Part shown: positions 44,823-55,468 of the stretch, piece by piece
Layout of the letters: each line of letters begins with the position of its first letter
Position numbering within the stretch: the stretch's first letter is position 1
Assembly (NCBI RefSeq): GCF_035325925.1
Contig: NZ_DAOKZA010000001.1
Span: 124,001-188,000 of the forward strand
Source of the DNA: Calidifontimicrobium sp035325925
GTDB taxonomy: Bacteria > Pseudomonadota > Gammaproteobacteria > Burkholderiales > Burkholderiaceae_C
Direction: 5' to 3'
Length of the DNA: 64,000 bases
Position numbers and translations under genes: made by a program
The notes under the pieces: model-generated
Told to the model about the DNA's origin: nothing
Databases searched by the model: none
What the model saw: only the letters and a program-made list of their open reading frames with translations

Positions 44823-46187
44823 ATGACCACAAGCCCCGCAGGGCAGACCCACGCCGCCGGGCGGCGTGACGTCGAAGCCCATCCCGTCCAGGTCGGCCTG
44901 CTCGGCATCGGCACCGTCGGCAGCGGCACCTTCCACGTGCTGGCGCGCAACCAGGCCGAGATCCGCCGCCGCGCCGGCCGGGGCATCGAGATCACGATGG
45001 TCGCCGACCTCGACACCGCGCGCGCGAAGGCCGTGGTCGGCGGGCGCGCGCAGGTCGTCGCCGACGCGCGCCAGGTGATCGCGAACCCCGACATCGACAT
45101 CGTCGTCGAGCTGATCGGCGGCTACGGCATCGCCAAGGCGCTGGTGCTCGAGGCGATCGCCGCCGGCAAGCACGTCGTCACGGCGAACAAGGCGCTGCTG
45201 GCGGTGCACGGCAACGAGATCTTCGCCGCAGCGCGCGAGCGCGGCGTGATGGTCGCGTTCGAGGCCGCGGTGGCCGGCGGCATCCCGATCATCAAGGCGC
45301 TGCGCGAGGGGCTGAGCGCGAACCGCATCGAGTGGATCGCCGGCATCATCAACGGCACGACCAACTTCATCCTCAGCGAGATGCGCGACAAGGGGCTCGA
45401 CTTCGACGTCGTGCTCGAGGAGGCGCAACGGCTGGGCTACGCCGAGGCCGACCCGACCTTCGACATCGAGGGCGTCGACGCGGCGCACAAGGCGACGATC
45501 ATGAGCGCGATCGCGTTCGGCGTGCCGGTGCAGTTCGACCGCGCGCACGTCGAGGGCATCACGCGGCTGCAGGCCGCCGACCTGCGCTACGCCGAGCAGC
45601 TCGGTTACCGCATCAAGCTGCTGGGCATCACGCGGCGCCGCGACCAGGGGCTGGAGCTGCGCGTGCACCCCACGCTGGTGCCGGCGAAGCGGCTGATCGC
45701 CAACGTCGAAGGCGCGATGAACGCCGTCGTCGTGCACGGCGACGCCGTGGGCACCACGCTGTACTACGGCAAGGGAGCGGGCAGCGAGCCGACGGCCTCG
45801 GCGGTGATCGCCGACCTGGTCGACGTCACGCGGCTGCACACCGCCGACCCCGACCACCGCGTGCCGCACCTCGCGTTCCAGCCCGAGGCGCTCGCCGACA
45901 CGCCGATCCTCCCGATCGAGCAGGTCGTCACCGCCTTCTACCTGCGGCTGCAGGTGGCCGACCAGGCCGGCGTGCTGGCGCGCATCACCGGCATCCTCGC
46001 CGAGCACGGCATCTCGATCGACGCGTTGCTGCAACGCGAGTCGGCCGAAGGCGAGAGCAAGACCGACGTCATCATCCTCACGCACGACACCGTCGAGGGC
46101 GACATGCGTCGCGCGATCGCGCAGATGCAGGCGCTGCCCACCGTGCTGGCGCCGATCGTCAGCCTGCGCAAGGAAGAGCTCGCGTGA
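44823..46187 (+). CDS. hom: homoserine dehydrogenase
   Basis: Hom reduces aspartate semialdehyde to homoserine for threonine and methionine. The 454-residue protein has an NAD(P)-binding start (VGLLGIGTVGSGTFHVLA), the catalytic domain (TANKALLA, IINGTTNFILSEM, GYAEADPTFDIEGVDAAHK) and a C-terminal ACT domain (LRLQVADQAGVLARITGILA) for feedback by threonine. ATG 44823 is used; a GTG at 44811 that overlaps the alaA stop as GTGA is an equally possible start and would fit the coupling seen downstream. Confidence 0.96.
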   Translation: MTTSPAGQTHAAGRRDVEAHPVQVGLLGIGTVGSGTFHVLARNQAEIRRRAGRGIEITMVADLDTARAKAVVGGRAQVVADARQVIANPDIDIVVELIGGYGIAKALVLEAIAAGKHVVTANKALLAVHGNEIFAAARERGVMVAFEAAVAGGIPIIKALREGLSANRIEWIAGIINGTTNFILSEMRDKGLDFDVVLEEAQRLGYAEADPTFDIEGVDAAHKATIMSAIAFGVPVQFDRAHVEGITRLQAADLRYAEQLGYRIKLLGITRRRDQGLELRVHPTLVPAKRLIANVEGAMNAVVVHGDAVGTTLYYGKGAGSEPTASAVIADLVDVTRLHTADPDHRVPHLAFQPEALADTPILPIEQVVTAFYLRLQVADQAGVLARITGILAEHGISIDALLQRESAEGESKTDVIILTHDTVEGDMRRAIAQMQALPTVLAPIVSLRKEELA

Positions 46188-47605
46188 AGTACATCAGCAC
46201 CCGCGGCGACACCACGCCGCGCGGCTTCTGCGACATCCTGCTCGAGGGTCTGGCGCCCGACGGCGGCTTGTACCTGCCGACCCACTACCCGCGGGTCGAC
46301 GCCTCGACGCTCGCGCGCTGGCGCGGCCTGTCGTACGCGGACCTCGCGTTCGAGATCCTGTCGCTGTACGTCGACGACATCCCGGCCGGCGACCTGCGCG
46401 CGCTGGCGCGCAGGACGTACACGCGCGAGGTGTTCGGCACCGACGCGGTCGTGCCGCTGAAGCCGCTGGGCGAGGGGCTGCACCTCGAGGCGCTGTCCAA
46501 CGGCCCGACGCTGGCGTTCAAGGACATGGCGATGCAGCTGCTCGGGCAGCTGTTCGAGTACGAACTGGCGCGACGCGGGCAGCGGCTGAACATCCTCGGC
46601 GCGACCTCGGGCGACACCGGCAGCGCCGCCGAGTACGCGATGCGCGGCAAGCGCGGCATCCGCGTGTTCATGCTCAGCCCGCACGGCCGCATGAGCCCGT
46701 TCCAGCAGGCGCAGATGTTCAGCCTGCAGGATGCGAACATCCACAACCTCGCGATCGAGGGCGTGTTCGACGACTGCCAGGACATCGTCAAGGCGGTCAG
46801 CAACGACCTCGAGTTCAAGCGCCGCTGGGCCATCGGCACCGTCAACTCGATCAACTGGGCGCGGCTGCTGGCGCAGGTCGTCTACTACTTCGCCGGCTAC
46901 TTCCAGGCGACCCGGTCGAACGACGAGCGCGTGAGCTTCGCGGTGCCGTCGGGCAACTTCGGCAACATCTGCGCCGGCCACGTCGCGCGCATGATGGGGC
47001 TGCCGATCCACCGGCTGGTGTGCGCGACCAACGAGAACGACGTGCTCGACGAGTTCTTCCGCACCGGCACCTACCGCGTGCGCGCCAGCGCCGAGACGCA
47101 CGAGACGTCGAGCCCGTCGATGGACATCAGCAAGGCGAGCAATTTCGAGCGTTTCGTGTTCGACCTGCTCGGCCACGACCCGGCTGCGGCGGTGCGCACC
47201 GCCGACCTGTTCGGCGTGCAGGTGCCGCAGCGCGGCGGCTTCACGCTCGCGCCCGGCGAGTTCGCCCGCGTCGCGGACTTCGGTTTCGTCTCGGGGCGCA
47301 GCGCGCACGCCGACCGCGTCGCGACGATCCGCGACACCTGGCAGCGCCACCGCGTGATGATCGACACGCACACCGCCGACGGGCTGAAGGTCGCGCGCGA
47401 GCACCTCGATCCCGGCGTGCCGATGATCGTGCTCGAGACCGCGCTGCCGGCCAAGTTCGCGGCGACGATCCGCGAGGCGCTGGGCCGCGAACCCGACAGG
47501 CCGGCCGCGCTCGCGGCGCTGGAGTCGCTGCCGCGGCGTTTCACGGTGCTGCCGGCGCAGGTCGAGGCGGTGCGGCGTTACATCGAGCAGCACGCCGGCG
47601 GCTGA
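46184..47605 (+). CDS. thrC: threonine synthase
   Basis: ThrC converts O-phosphohomoserine to threonine. The 473-residue protein starts MKYISTRGDTTPRGFCDILLEGLAPDGGLY, with the PLP lysine in GPTLAFKDMAMQ and the phosphate loop GATSGDTGSAAEYA, followed by the FAVPSGNFGNICAGH segment. It begins with GTG at 46184, overlapping the hom stop (GTGA), with AAGGAAG just upstream. mobB follows after eight bases. Confidence 0.97.
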   Translation: MKYISTRGDTTPRGFCDILLEGLAPDGGLYLPTHYPRVDASTLARWRGLSYADLAFEILSLYVDDIPAGDLRALARRTYTREVFGTDAVVPLKPLGEGLHLEALSNGPTLAFKDMAMQLLGQLFEYELARRGQRLNILGATSGDTGSAAEYAMRGKRGIRVFMLSPHGRMSPFQQAQMFSLQDANIHNLAIEGVFDDCQDIVKAVSNDLEFKRRWAIGTVNSINWARLLAQVVYYFAGYFQATRSNDERVSFAVPSGNFGNICAGHVARMMGLPIHRLVCATNENDVLDEFFRTGTYRVRASAETHETSSPSMDISKASNFERFVFDLLGHDPAAAVRTADLFGVQVPQRGGFTLAPGEFARVADFGFVSGRSAHADRVATIRDTWQRHRVMIDTHTADGLKVAREHLDPGVPMIVLETALPAKFAATIREALGREPDRPAALAALESLPRRFTVLPAQVEAVRRYIEQHAGG

Positions 47606-47613
47606 GGGCGCGC

Positions 47614-48162
47614 ATGAAGGTCGTGGGCTTCTGCGGCGCCTCGGGCAGTGGCAAGACCACGTTGCTCGAGCGCATCGTCGCGGCACTGCGCCGCGGCGGC
47701 GAACGCGCCTCGGTGATCAAGCACGCGCACGTCGGCTTCGACCTCGACCGCCCCGGCAAGGACAGCCACCGCCTGCGCGAGGCCGGCGCCTGCGAGGTGC
47801 TGGTCGCGTCGTCGAAGCGGCTGGCGCTGCTGCGCGAGTTCGACGTCGAGGCGCTGCCCGACGTGCGCGACCTGCTCGGCGAACTCGCACGCACCGACTG
47901 GGCGCTGGTCGAGGGTTTCAAGCACGCCGCGATCCCCAAGGTCGAGGTCTGGCGCGCGGCGGTGGCCGCCGCGCGCGGCGACGCGCCGCTGTACCCCGAC
48001 GACCCGTGGGTGATCGCCGTCGCCACCGACCGGCCCCAGGCGCTGCCGGTGCCGCCCGGACGGCCGGTGTTCGCGCTCGACGACGCACCCGGCCTCGTCG
48101 CCTGGCTGCGCGCGCAGGGCGAGCGTCTCCAACTCCGTCCCGACGTCGACCGCCATGACTGA
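47614..48162 (+). CDS. mobB: molybdopterin-guanine dinucleotide biosynthesis protein MobB
   Basis: MobB is a GTP-binding partner of MobA in making the guanine dinucleotide form of the molybdenum cofactor. The 182-residue protein has a P-loop FCGASGSGKTTLLERIV at the N-terminus, then VIKHAHVGFDLDRPGKDSHRLREAGA and the Walker-B-like LVEGFKH. Its end overlaps moeA by eight bases. mobA is not in the window. Confidence 0.94.
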   Translation: MKVVGFCGASGSGKTTLLERIVAALRRGGERASVIKHAHVGFDLDRPGKDSHRLREAGACEVLVASSKRLALLREFDVEALPDVRDLLGELARTDWALVEGFKHAAIPKVEVWRAAVAAARGDAPLYPDDPWVIAVATDRPQALPVPPGRPVFALDDAPGLVAWLRAQGERLQLRPDVDRHD

Positions 48163-49423
48163 GCCCGCTCGCCCCCCCATGCTGAGCCTCGACGAGGCGC
48201 TCGCACGCCTGGCCGCAGGCGCGTCGGCCGCGCGCATCGCCGAGGTCGAGACGGTGTCGACCTTCGACGCGCTGGGCCGCGTGCTCGCCGCCGACGTGAC
48301 GTCGGCGATCGACGTGCCGCCGGCCGACAACACCTCGATGGACGGGTACGCGCTGCGCGCGGCCGACGCCGCGACGCCCGACGCGGTGCTGCCGGTGGTG
48401 CAGCGCATCGCCGCCGGTCACGTGGGCGAACCGCTGGCACCCGGCAGCGCGGCGCGCATCTTCACCGGCGCACCGATCCCGCCCGGCGCCGACGCGGTGG
48501 TGATGCAGGAACTCGTCGACGCCGTCGACGGCGGCGGCATCCGCGTGCGCGAGGCGCCGCGGCCCGGGCAGTGGATCCGCCGGCGCGGCGAGGACGTGCA
48601 CGCCGGCGCCGCCGTGCTCGCCGCCGGCACGCGGATGACGCCGCAGGCGCTCGGGTTGGCCGCCACCGTCGGTGCGGCGACGCTGGTCGTGGTGCGGCGA
48701 GCGCGCGTGGCGCTGTTCTCGACCGGCGACGAGCTGATCATGCCCGGCGCCGTCGCGCCACCGGACCTGCCGCCCGGCGCGATCTACAACAGCAACCGCT
48801 ACACGCTGCGTGGGCTGCTGCAGGCCACAGGCTGCGAGGTCAGCGACCTGGGCATCGTGCCCGACCGGCTCGACGCCACGCGCGACGCGCTGCGCGAGGC
48901 GGCGCGCGCGCACGACCTGATCCTCACCTCGGGCGGCGTGTCGGTCGGCGAGGAGGACCACATCAGGCCCGCGGTCGCCGCCGAGGGCCGCGTCGAGCTC
49001 TGGCAGGTGGCGATGAAGCCCGGCAAGCCGCTGGCGTTCGGCGCCGTGCGCCGCCGCGCAGGCGACGCCCGTCGCGGCGAGGCGCTGTTCCTCGGCCTGC
49101 CGGGCAACCCGGTGTCGAGCTTCGTCACCTTCGTGCTCGCGGTGCGCACGGTGCTCAACGCGCTGCAGGGCGCCGACACCGCGCTGCCCGCGGCGCTGCC
49201 GATGATCGCCGGCTTCGACTGGCCGAAGCCGGACCGGCGGCGCGAGTTCCTGCGCGTGCGCCTGGGCGGCGACGGCCGCCTCGAGCTGTTCGGCAACCAG
49301 AGCTCGGGCGTGCTGACCTCGGTGGTGTGGGCCGACGGCATCGTGGACAACCCGCCTGGGCAGGCCATCCGCGCCGGCGATCGGGTACGCTACTTGCCGC
49401 TGTCGACACTGGTGAACGGATGA
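48155..49423 (+). CDS. moeA: molybdopterin molybdotransferase MoeA
   Basis: MoeA inserts molybdate into adenylated molybdopterin. The 422-residue protein has the N-terminal DVPPADNTSMDGYALR, RIFTGAPIPPGADAVVMQE, a MoCF-like domain with FSTGDELI and LTSGGVSVGEEDHI, then GLPGNPVSSFVTF and a C-terminal beta domain. It overlaps mobB at the start and moaD at the end (ATGA), so the molybdenum genes are coupled. Confidence 0.97.
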   Translation: MTEPARPPMLSLDEALARLAAGASAARIAEVETVSTFDALGRVLAADVTSAIDVPPADNTSMDGYALRAADAATPDAVLPVVQRIAAGHVGEPLAPGSAARIFTGAPIPPGADAVVMQELVDAVDGGGIRVREAPRPGQWIRRRGEDVHAGAAVLAAGTRMTPQALGLAATVGAATLVVVRRARVALFSTGDELIMPGAVAPPDLPPGAIYNSNRYTLRGLLQATGCEVSDLGIVPDRLDATRDALREAARAHDLILTSGGVSVGEEDHIRPAVAAEGRVELWQVAMKPGKPLAFGAVRRRAGDARRGEALFLGLPGNPVSSFVTFVLAVRTVLNALQGADTALPAALPMIAGFDWPKPDRRREFLRVRLGGDGRLELFGNQSSGVLTSVVWADGIVDNPPGQAIRAGDRVRYLPLSTLVNG

Positions 49424-49668
49424 GACTGACGGTGCGTTACTTCGCCTCGCTGCGCGAGGCGCTCGGTCCGGGCGAGACGGTCGAACTGGCCGGCGGCACG
49501 GTGGCCGCGCTGCGCGACCACCTGATCGCGCGCGGCGGCCGTCACGCCGAGGCGCTGGCGCGCGGCCGCGCGGTGCGCTGCGCGGTCGACCAGACGATGA
49601 GCGACGAGTCCGCGGCGCTGGCCGACGGCGCCGAGGTCGCGTTCTTCCCGCCGGTCACCGGCGGCTGA
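49420..49668 (+). CDS. moaD: molybdopterin synthase sulfur carrier subunit MoaD
   Basis: The 82-residue ubiquitin-fold protein ends in VTGGxx form (FFPPVTGG), the double glycine that carries the thiocarboxylate. It starts MRLTVRYFASLREALG, as in other MoaD proteins. Its ATG overlaps the moeA stop. It works with MoaE encoded ten bases downstream. Confidence 0.95.
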   Translation: MRLTVRYFASLREALGPGETVELAGGTVAALRDHLIARGGRHAEALARGRAVRCAVDQTMSDESAALADGAEVAFFPPVTGG

Positions 49669-49678
49669 GGTCGTCGCG

Positions 49679-50149
49679 ATGCCGCGCGTGTCGATCCAGA
49701 CCGACGACTTCGACCTGGCGGCCGAGGTCGCCGCGCTGCGCGCCGGCGACGCCGGCGTCGGCGCGGTCGCGGCGTTCGTCGGCACGGTGCGCGACCGCAA
49801 CGACGGCAGCGGTGTCGCCCGCATGGAGCTCGAGCACTACCCCGGCATGACCGAGACGTCGATCGAGGCCATGATCGACGAGGCGATGCGCCGCTTCGAC
49901 ATCCGCGCCGCGCGGGTGATCCACCGCGTCGGGGCATTGCGGCCGACCGACCAGATCGTGCTCGTCGCCGTCACCTCGGCGCACCGTGGCCAGGCGTTCC
50001 AGGCCTGCGAGTTCCTGATGGACCACCTGAAGACGCAGGCGCCGTTCTGGAAGAAGGAACACACGCCCGAGGGCAGCCGCTGGGTCGACGCCCGCGTCGC
50101 CGACGACGCCGCGCTGGCGCGCTGGGGCGTCGCGAAGCCGAACGCGTGA
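49679..50149 (+). CDS. moaE: molybdopterin synthase catalytic subunit MoaE
   Basis: MoaE converts precursor Z (cPMP) to molybdopterin using sulfur from MoaD. The 156-residue protein has GAVAAFVGTVRD, LEHYPGMTE, RVIHRVGAL, SAHRGQAFQACEFLMDHLKTQAPFWKKE with the catalytic lysines, and the closing WVDAR. In related genomes clpB often follows moaE directly; here a five-gene operon and a lipoprotein gene intervene. Confidence 0.96.
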   Translation: MPRVSIQTDDFDLAAEVAALRAGDAGVGAVAAFVGTVRDRNDGSGVARMELEHYPGMTETSIEAMIDEAMRRFDIRAARVIHRVGALRPTDQIVLVAVTSAHRGQAFQACEFLMDHLKTQAPFWKKEHTPEGSRWVDARVADDAALARWGVAKPNA

Positions 50150-50279
50150 GGTCGCCGCGGGGCGGATCGCAGGCGACGCCGGTGCGTCGACGCAGCGACC
50201 TGCGGCGCCCGCCCGCGTCGCCGTGCCGCGGCCGGCCGAGTGCGTCGCGGCGAGCGGGCGCGAGCCCGCACTTGCAGGC

Positions 50280-50807
50280 ATGATCCCGACGATGCACCGG
50301 CCCATCGACGATCCCGTGGCGCTGCCGCCGCCGACCCCGCTCGAACTGCGCGCCGCGCTCGGGCGTTTCGCGACCGGCGTGACCATCGTCACCTGCCGCG
50401 GCGCGCGCGGCGACGCGGTCGGACTGACGTGCAACTCGTTCAACGCGCTGTCGCTCGACCCGCCGCTGGTGCTGTGGTCGCTGCGACGCACCAGCCCGAG
50501 CGCCGAGCCGTTCGCCGCGGCGTCGCACTTCGCGGTCAACGTGCTTGCCGAGGACCAGATCGAGCTGTCGCGCCGCTTCGCCAGCGCGGTGCCCGACAAG
50601 TTCGGCGAAGGCGTGTGGCACGACGGCGCCGGCGGCGCGCCGCTGCTGGGGGGCGCCGCGGCGGTGTTCGAGTGCGAGCGCGCGTCGCACCAGGTCGCCG
50701 GCGACCACCTGCTGTTCATCGGCCGCGTGCTGCGGCTGGCCGACGCGATGCTGCCGCCGCTGGTGTTCCACGGCGGACGCTACCACCTGCTGGGGGAGAT
50801 CCTGTGA
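50280..50807 (+). CDS. flavin reductase (HpaC/NAD(P)H:FMN type)
   Basis: The 175-residue protein has the flavin-reductase split-barrel pattern: LGRFATGVTIVTCRG, LTCNSFNALSLDPPLVLWSL, FAVNVLAEDQ, and HQVAGDHLLFIGRVL near the end. Such proteins supply reduced FMN or FAD to a monooxygenase partner. It is first in a five-gene operon; the acyl-CoA-dehydrogenase-fold protein three genes on could be that partner, which is inference. The start may be ATG 50280 or 50292. Its stop overlaps the next start as GTGA. Confidence 0.9.
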   Translation: MIPTMHRPIDDPVALPPPTPLELRAALGRFATGVTIVTCRGARGDAVGLTCNSFNALSLDPPLVLWSLRRTSPSAEPFAAASHFAVNVLAEDQIELSRRFASAVPDKFGEGVWHDGAGGAPLLGGAAAVFECERASHQVAGDHLLFIGRVLRLADAMLPPLVFHGGRYHLLGEIL

Positions 50808-51853
50808 ACGCCCACACGCGACTCGAGCCACGCTGGATCGACATGTTCGCGCAGGTGTTCGCGCTGTGCGCCGTGAAGCCCGGCGACGTGTGCGCCGTGC
50901 TGTCGGAGAGCGCGAGCCGGCCCGACCTGGTCGCGCTCGCCGAGCTAGCGCTGGCGCGGCTGGGCGCGCGGCCGTTCCGCCTCGTGCTGCCGCAGCGGCC
51001 GGTGACCACGCCGGTGCCGGTGCGCTCGACCGGCGCGTCGGACGCGATCGGCGGCCTCGACGCCGTCGTCGCCGCGCTGTCGCGCTGCACCTTCGTCGCC
51101 GACTGCACCGTCGAGGGGCTGATGCACGCGCCCGAGCTGCCGGCGGTGCTCGGCGGCGGCGCGCGCGTGCTGTACGTCAGCCACGAGCACCCGGAGATCC
51201 TCGAACGCTGCGTGCCGCAGCCGGGCGACGACGCGGCGGTGCGCGACGCGATGCGCCGGCTCAAGGCCGCGAAGCGCATGGCGGTGCGGTCCGACGCCGG
51301 CACCGACCTGGCGATCGACCTGGCCGGCGCACGTGTCGGCGGCGTGTGGGGCTTCACCGACCGCCCGGGCACGCTGTCGCACTGGCCGGGCGGCCTGGTG
51401 CTGGCGTTCCCCGCCGCCGGCAGCGTGCGCGGCACGCTGGTGCTCGACCGCGGCGACGTCAACCTGACCTTCAAGCGCTACCTGGCCGACGCGGTGCGCC
51501 TGACGATCGACGACGACCACGTCGTCGCGATCGACGGCGACTCGCCCGATGCCGAGATGCTGCGCGGCCACTTCGCCGCCTGGCGGGCGCACGAGGGCAG
51601 CCGCAGCGCGTACGCGGTCAGCCACGTGGGCTGGGGGCTGAACCGGCGCGCGCGCTGGGACGCGATGCTGTTCTACGACAAGCACGACTTCAACGGCACC
51701 GAGCTGCGCGCCTTCGGCGGCAACTTCCTCTACTCGACCGGCGCCAACGAGGTCGCGGGCCGCCACACGCTCGGCCACTTCGACCTGCCGCTGCGCGGCT
51801 GCACCGTCGAGGTCGACGGCGCGGTCGTCGTCGACCGCGGGGTGCTCGCGTGA
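50804..51853 (+). CDS. NicX-type extradiol ring-cleaving dioxygenase
   Basis: The 349-residue protein resembles 2,5-dihydroxypyridine 5,6-dioxygenase (NicX), a mononuclear-iron enzyme related in fold to M29 aminopeptidases. Shared stretches are GFTDRPGTLSHWPGGLVLAF, GTLVLDRGDVNLTFKRY, AVSHVGWGLNRRARWDAM and RAFGGNFLYSTGANE. The three iron ligands known for NicX (His, His, Asp) fall at His274 in SHVGWG and His325/Asp327 in GHFDLP. NicX opens dihydroxypyridine to N-formylmaleamate; the substrate here may differ. It begins with GTG overlapping the flavin reductase stop, and its own stop overlaps the next gene. Confidence 0.85.
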   Translation: MNAHTRLEPRWIDMFAQVFALCAVKPGDVCAVLSESASRPDLVALAELALARLGARPFRLVLPQRPVTTPVPVRSTGASDAIGGLDAVVAALSRCTFVADCTVEGLMHAPELPAVLGGGARVLYVSHEHPEILERCVPQPGDDAAVRDAMRRLKAAKRMAVRSDAGTDLAIDLAGARVGGVWGFTDRPGTLSHWPGGLVLAFPAAGSVRGTLVLDRGDVNLTFKRYLADAVRLTIDDDHVVAIDGDSPDAEMLRGHFAAWRAHEGSRSAYAVSHVGWGLNRRARWDAMLFYDKHDFNGTELRAFGGNFLYSTGANEVAGRHTLGHFDLPLRGCTVEVDGAVVVDRGVLA

Positions 51854-52692
51854 CGCCGACACCGATCACCGACGCGCCGCTGGCGCACCTGCGCTGGGGC
51901 GGCGGCGACACCGCGGTGGTGATGCTGCACGGCGTCGGCGGCGGATGCGGTGCGTGGAGCGACGACACCGGCGACACCGGCGCCGTGGTGGCCGGCGCCG
52001 GCTACCTCGCGGTCGCACCCGACCTGCCGGGCTACGGTGCGTCGCCGCCGATCGAGCCGTACGACATGGCCGGGCTCGCCGGCGCCGTGGCGGCGCTGCT
52101 CGCGTGGCTGCACGGGCGCCACCACGTGCGCCGCACGGTGCTCGTCGGCCACAGCATGGGCGGCATGGTGGCGCAGGAACTGGTGGCGACGTGGCCGGCG
52201 CTGGTGCAGGCGCTGGTGCTCAGCGGCACGTCGCCGGCGTTCGGCAAGCCCGGCGGCGACTGGCAGCGGCGCTTCCTCGCCGAGCGCCTCGCGCCGCTCG
52301 ACGCCGGGCAGGGCATGGCGGCGCTGGCACCGGGGCTGGCGCGCGGCATGGCCGCGCCCGACGCCGACCCGGCGCGCGTCGAACGCTGCGCCGCCGTGAT
52401 GGCGCGCGTGCCCGAGGCCACGTACCGCGCGGCGCTGCGCGCCATCGTCGGCTTCGACCGCCGCGCCGACCTGGCGCGCATCGCGGTGCCGGTGCTGTGC
52501 CTGGCCGGCGAGCACGATCGCAACGCGTCGCCGGCCGTGATGGCGCGCATGGCGCAGGCGATTCCCGGCGCCGAGTACGTCTGCCTGGGCGGCGTCGGCC
52601 ACCTCGCGGCCATGGAGGCGCCGGCGCCGTTCCACGCCGCGCTGCTCGACTTCCTGCGCCGCCACGTGCCGGTGGCGGCGGCACACTCTTGA
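51850..52692 (+). CDS. alpha/beta hydrolase (NicD-like position)
   Basis: The 280-residue hydrolase has the oxyanion region VVMLHGVGGGCGAW, nucleophile elbow GHSMGGM with Ser102, acid Asp223 in LAGEHDRNASP and His251 in GGVGHLAAMEAP, so the triad is complete. In nicotinate pathways the gene after the ring-cleaving dioxygenase is NicD, which deformylates N-formylmaleamate; this gene sits in the same place and may act on the ring-opened product. It starts with GTG overlapping the dioxygenase stop. Confidence 0.87.
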   Translation: MTPTPITDAPLAHLRWGGGDTAVVMLHGVGGGCGAWSDDTGDTGAVVAGAGYLAVAPDLPGYGASPPIEPYDMAGLAGAVAALLAWLHGRHHVRRTVLVGHSMGGMVAQELVATWPALVQALVLSGTSPAFGKPGGDWQRRFLAERLAPLDAGQGMAALAPGLARGMAAPDADPARVERCAAVMARVPEATYRAALRAIVGFDRRADLARIAVPVLCLAGEHDRNASPAVMARMAQAIPGAEYVCLGGVGHLAAMEAPAPFHAALLDFLRRHVPVAAAHS

Positions 52693-52708
52693 CCACAGGA
52701 CCCCACCG

Positions 52709-53988
52709 ATGGCTGCCGTGCCCTCCGAATCCGCCGTCTCGCGCTACGTGCCGTCGCACATCGCGGGCAACCCCGCCACGCTGACGCCGCAGCAGCGCGA
52801 GCTGATCGAGCGCGCCGCGCGCCTGGGTCGCGAGAAGTTCGCGCCGCGTGCCGAGCGCCACGACCGCGAGGCCAGCTTCCCGTTCGACAACTACGCCGAC
52901 CTGCGCGACGCCGGGCTGCTGGCGATCTGCGTGCCGAAGGCCCACGGCGGCGAAGGCGCCGACTTCGCGACCTACGTCATGGTCGCTGCCGAGATCGGAC
53001 GCTGGTGCGGATCGACCGCGCTGTCGTACAACATGCACGTGTGCTCGTGCATGTGGAGCGGCTTCATCGCCGACGCGCTCGACATGACACCCGAGCAGCG
53101 CGCCGACCACGAGCGCATCCGCGCGATCCACTACGCGCGCATCGTCGGCGAGGGCAGGATCTACTCGCAGCCGTTCTCCGAGGGTGGCGCGGCGGCGGCA
53201 GGCAAGGCGCCGTGGGGCACGCTGGCTTCGCGGGTCGAAGGCGGCTACGTGATCAACGGCAAGAAGATCTTCGCGTCGCTGTCGGGCGCGGCCGACTACT
53301 ACGGCGTGCTGTGCACGCTCGACCGGCCCGGTGCGACGCAGCGCGACTCGCTGTACCTGGCGGTGCCCGCCGACGCACCGGGCGTCACCGTCACCGGCGA
53401 CTGGGACCCCCTGGGCATGCGCGGCACCGTCAGCCGCACGCTGCTGTTCAAGGACGTGTTCGTGCCCGACGAGGCGCGGCTGATGCCCGAGGGCATGTAC
53501 TTCCAGGCCGCCAACCGCTTCCCGCACATGTTCGCGACGCTGTCGCCGACGTACATGGGCATCGCGCAGGCGGCCTACGACTTCACGGTGCAATACCTGC
53601 GCGGCGAGGTGCCCGGCACGCCGCCGGTCAAGCGGCGCATGTACCCGACCAAGCAGGTCGCGGTGGCCGAGATGCGCATCAGGCTCGAGCAGACGCGGGC
53701 CCTGTTCCTGCAGAACGCGCGCGACGCCCGCGTCGACCCCGACAAGGACACGCGCATGCGCCTGCTCGCGGCGCACTACACGATCATGGAGAACGCCAAC
53801 GACATCTGCCGGCTGGCGATCCGCACCTGCGGCGGTCAGAGCATGCTCAAGAGCCTGCCGCTGGAACGGCTGTACCGCGACAGCCGCTGCGGCTCGCTGA
53901 TGCTGCCGTGGACCGCCGAGCTGTGCGTCGACCGCCTCGGGCGCGACTGCCTGTACGAGGCCGGCGAACGCGACGAGGCGATCGAGGC

Positions 53989-53992
<4 letters not shown>
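52709..53992 (+). CDS. acyl-CoA-dehydrogenase-fold flavoprotein
   Basis: The 427-residue protein has the ACAD fold: helical N-domain (FDNYADLRDAGLLAICVPKAHGG), beta-domain (YSQPFSEGG, GYVINGKKIFAS) and C-terminal helices (RTCGGQSMLKSLPLERLYRDSRCG). The usual catalytic-base region (an EGT-like motif) is replaced by SLMLPWTAELCVDRLG. So it may be an atypical dehydrogenase or a flavin-dependent monooxygenase of the ACAD-fold class, which would suit the flavin reductase at the head of the operon. That function is inference. The next gene overlaps its stop as GTGA. Confidence 0.85.
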
Positions 53993-55452
<1,460 letters not shown>

Positions 55453-55468
55453 CCCCGGCGCCGGCTCG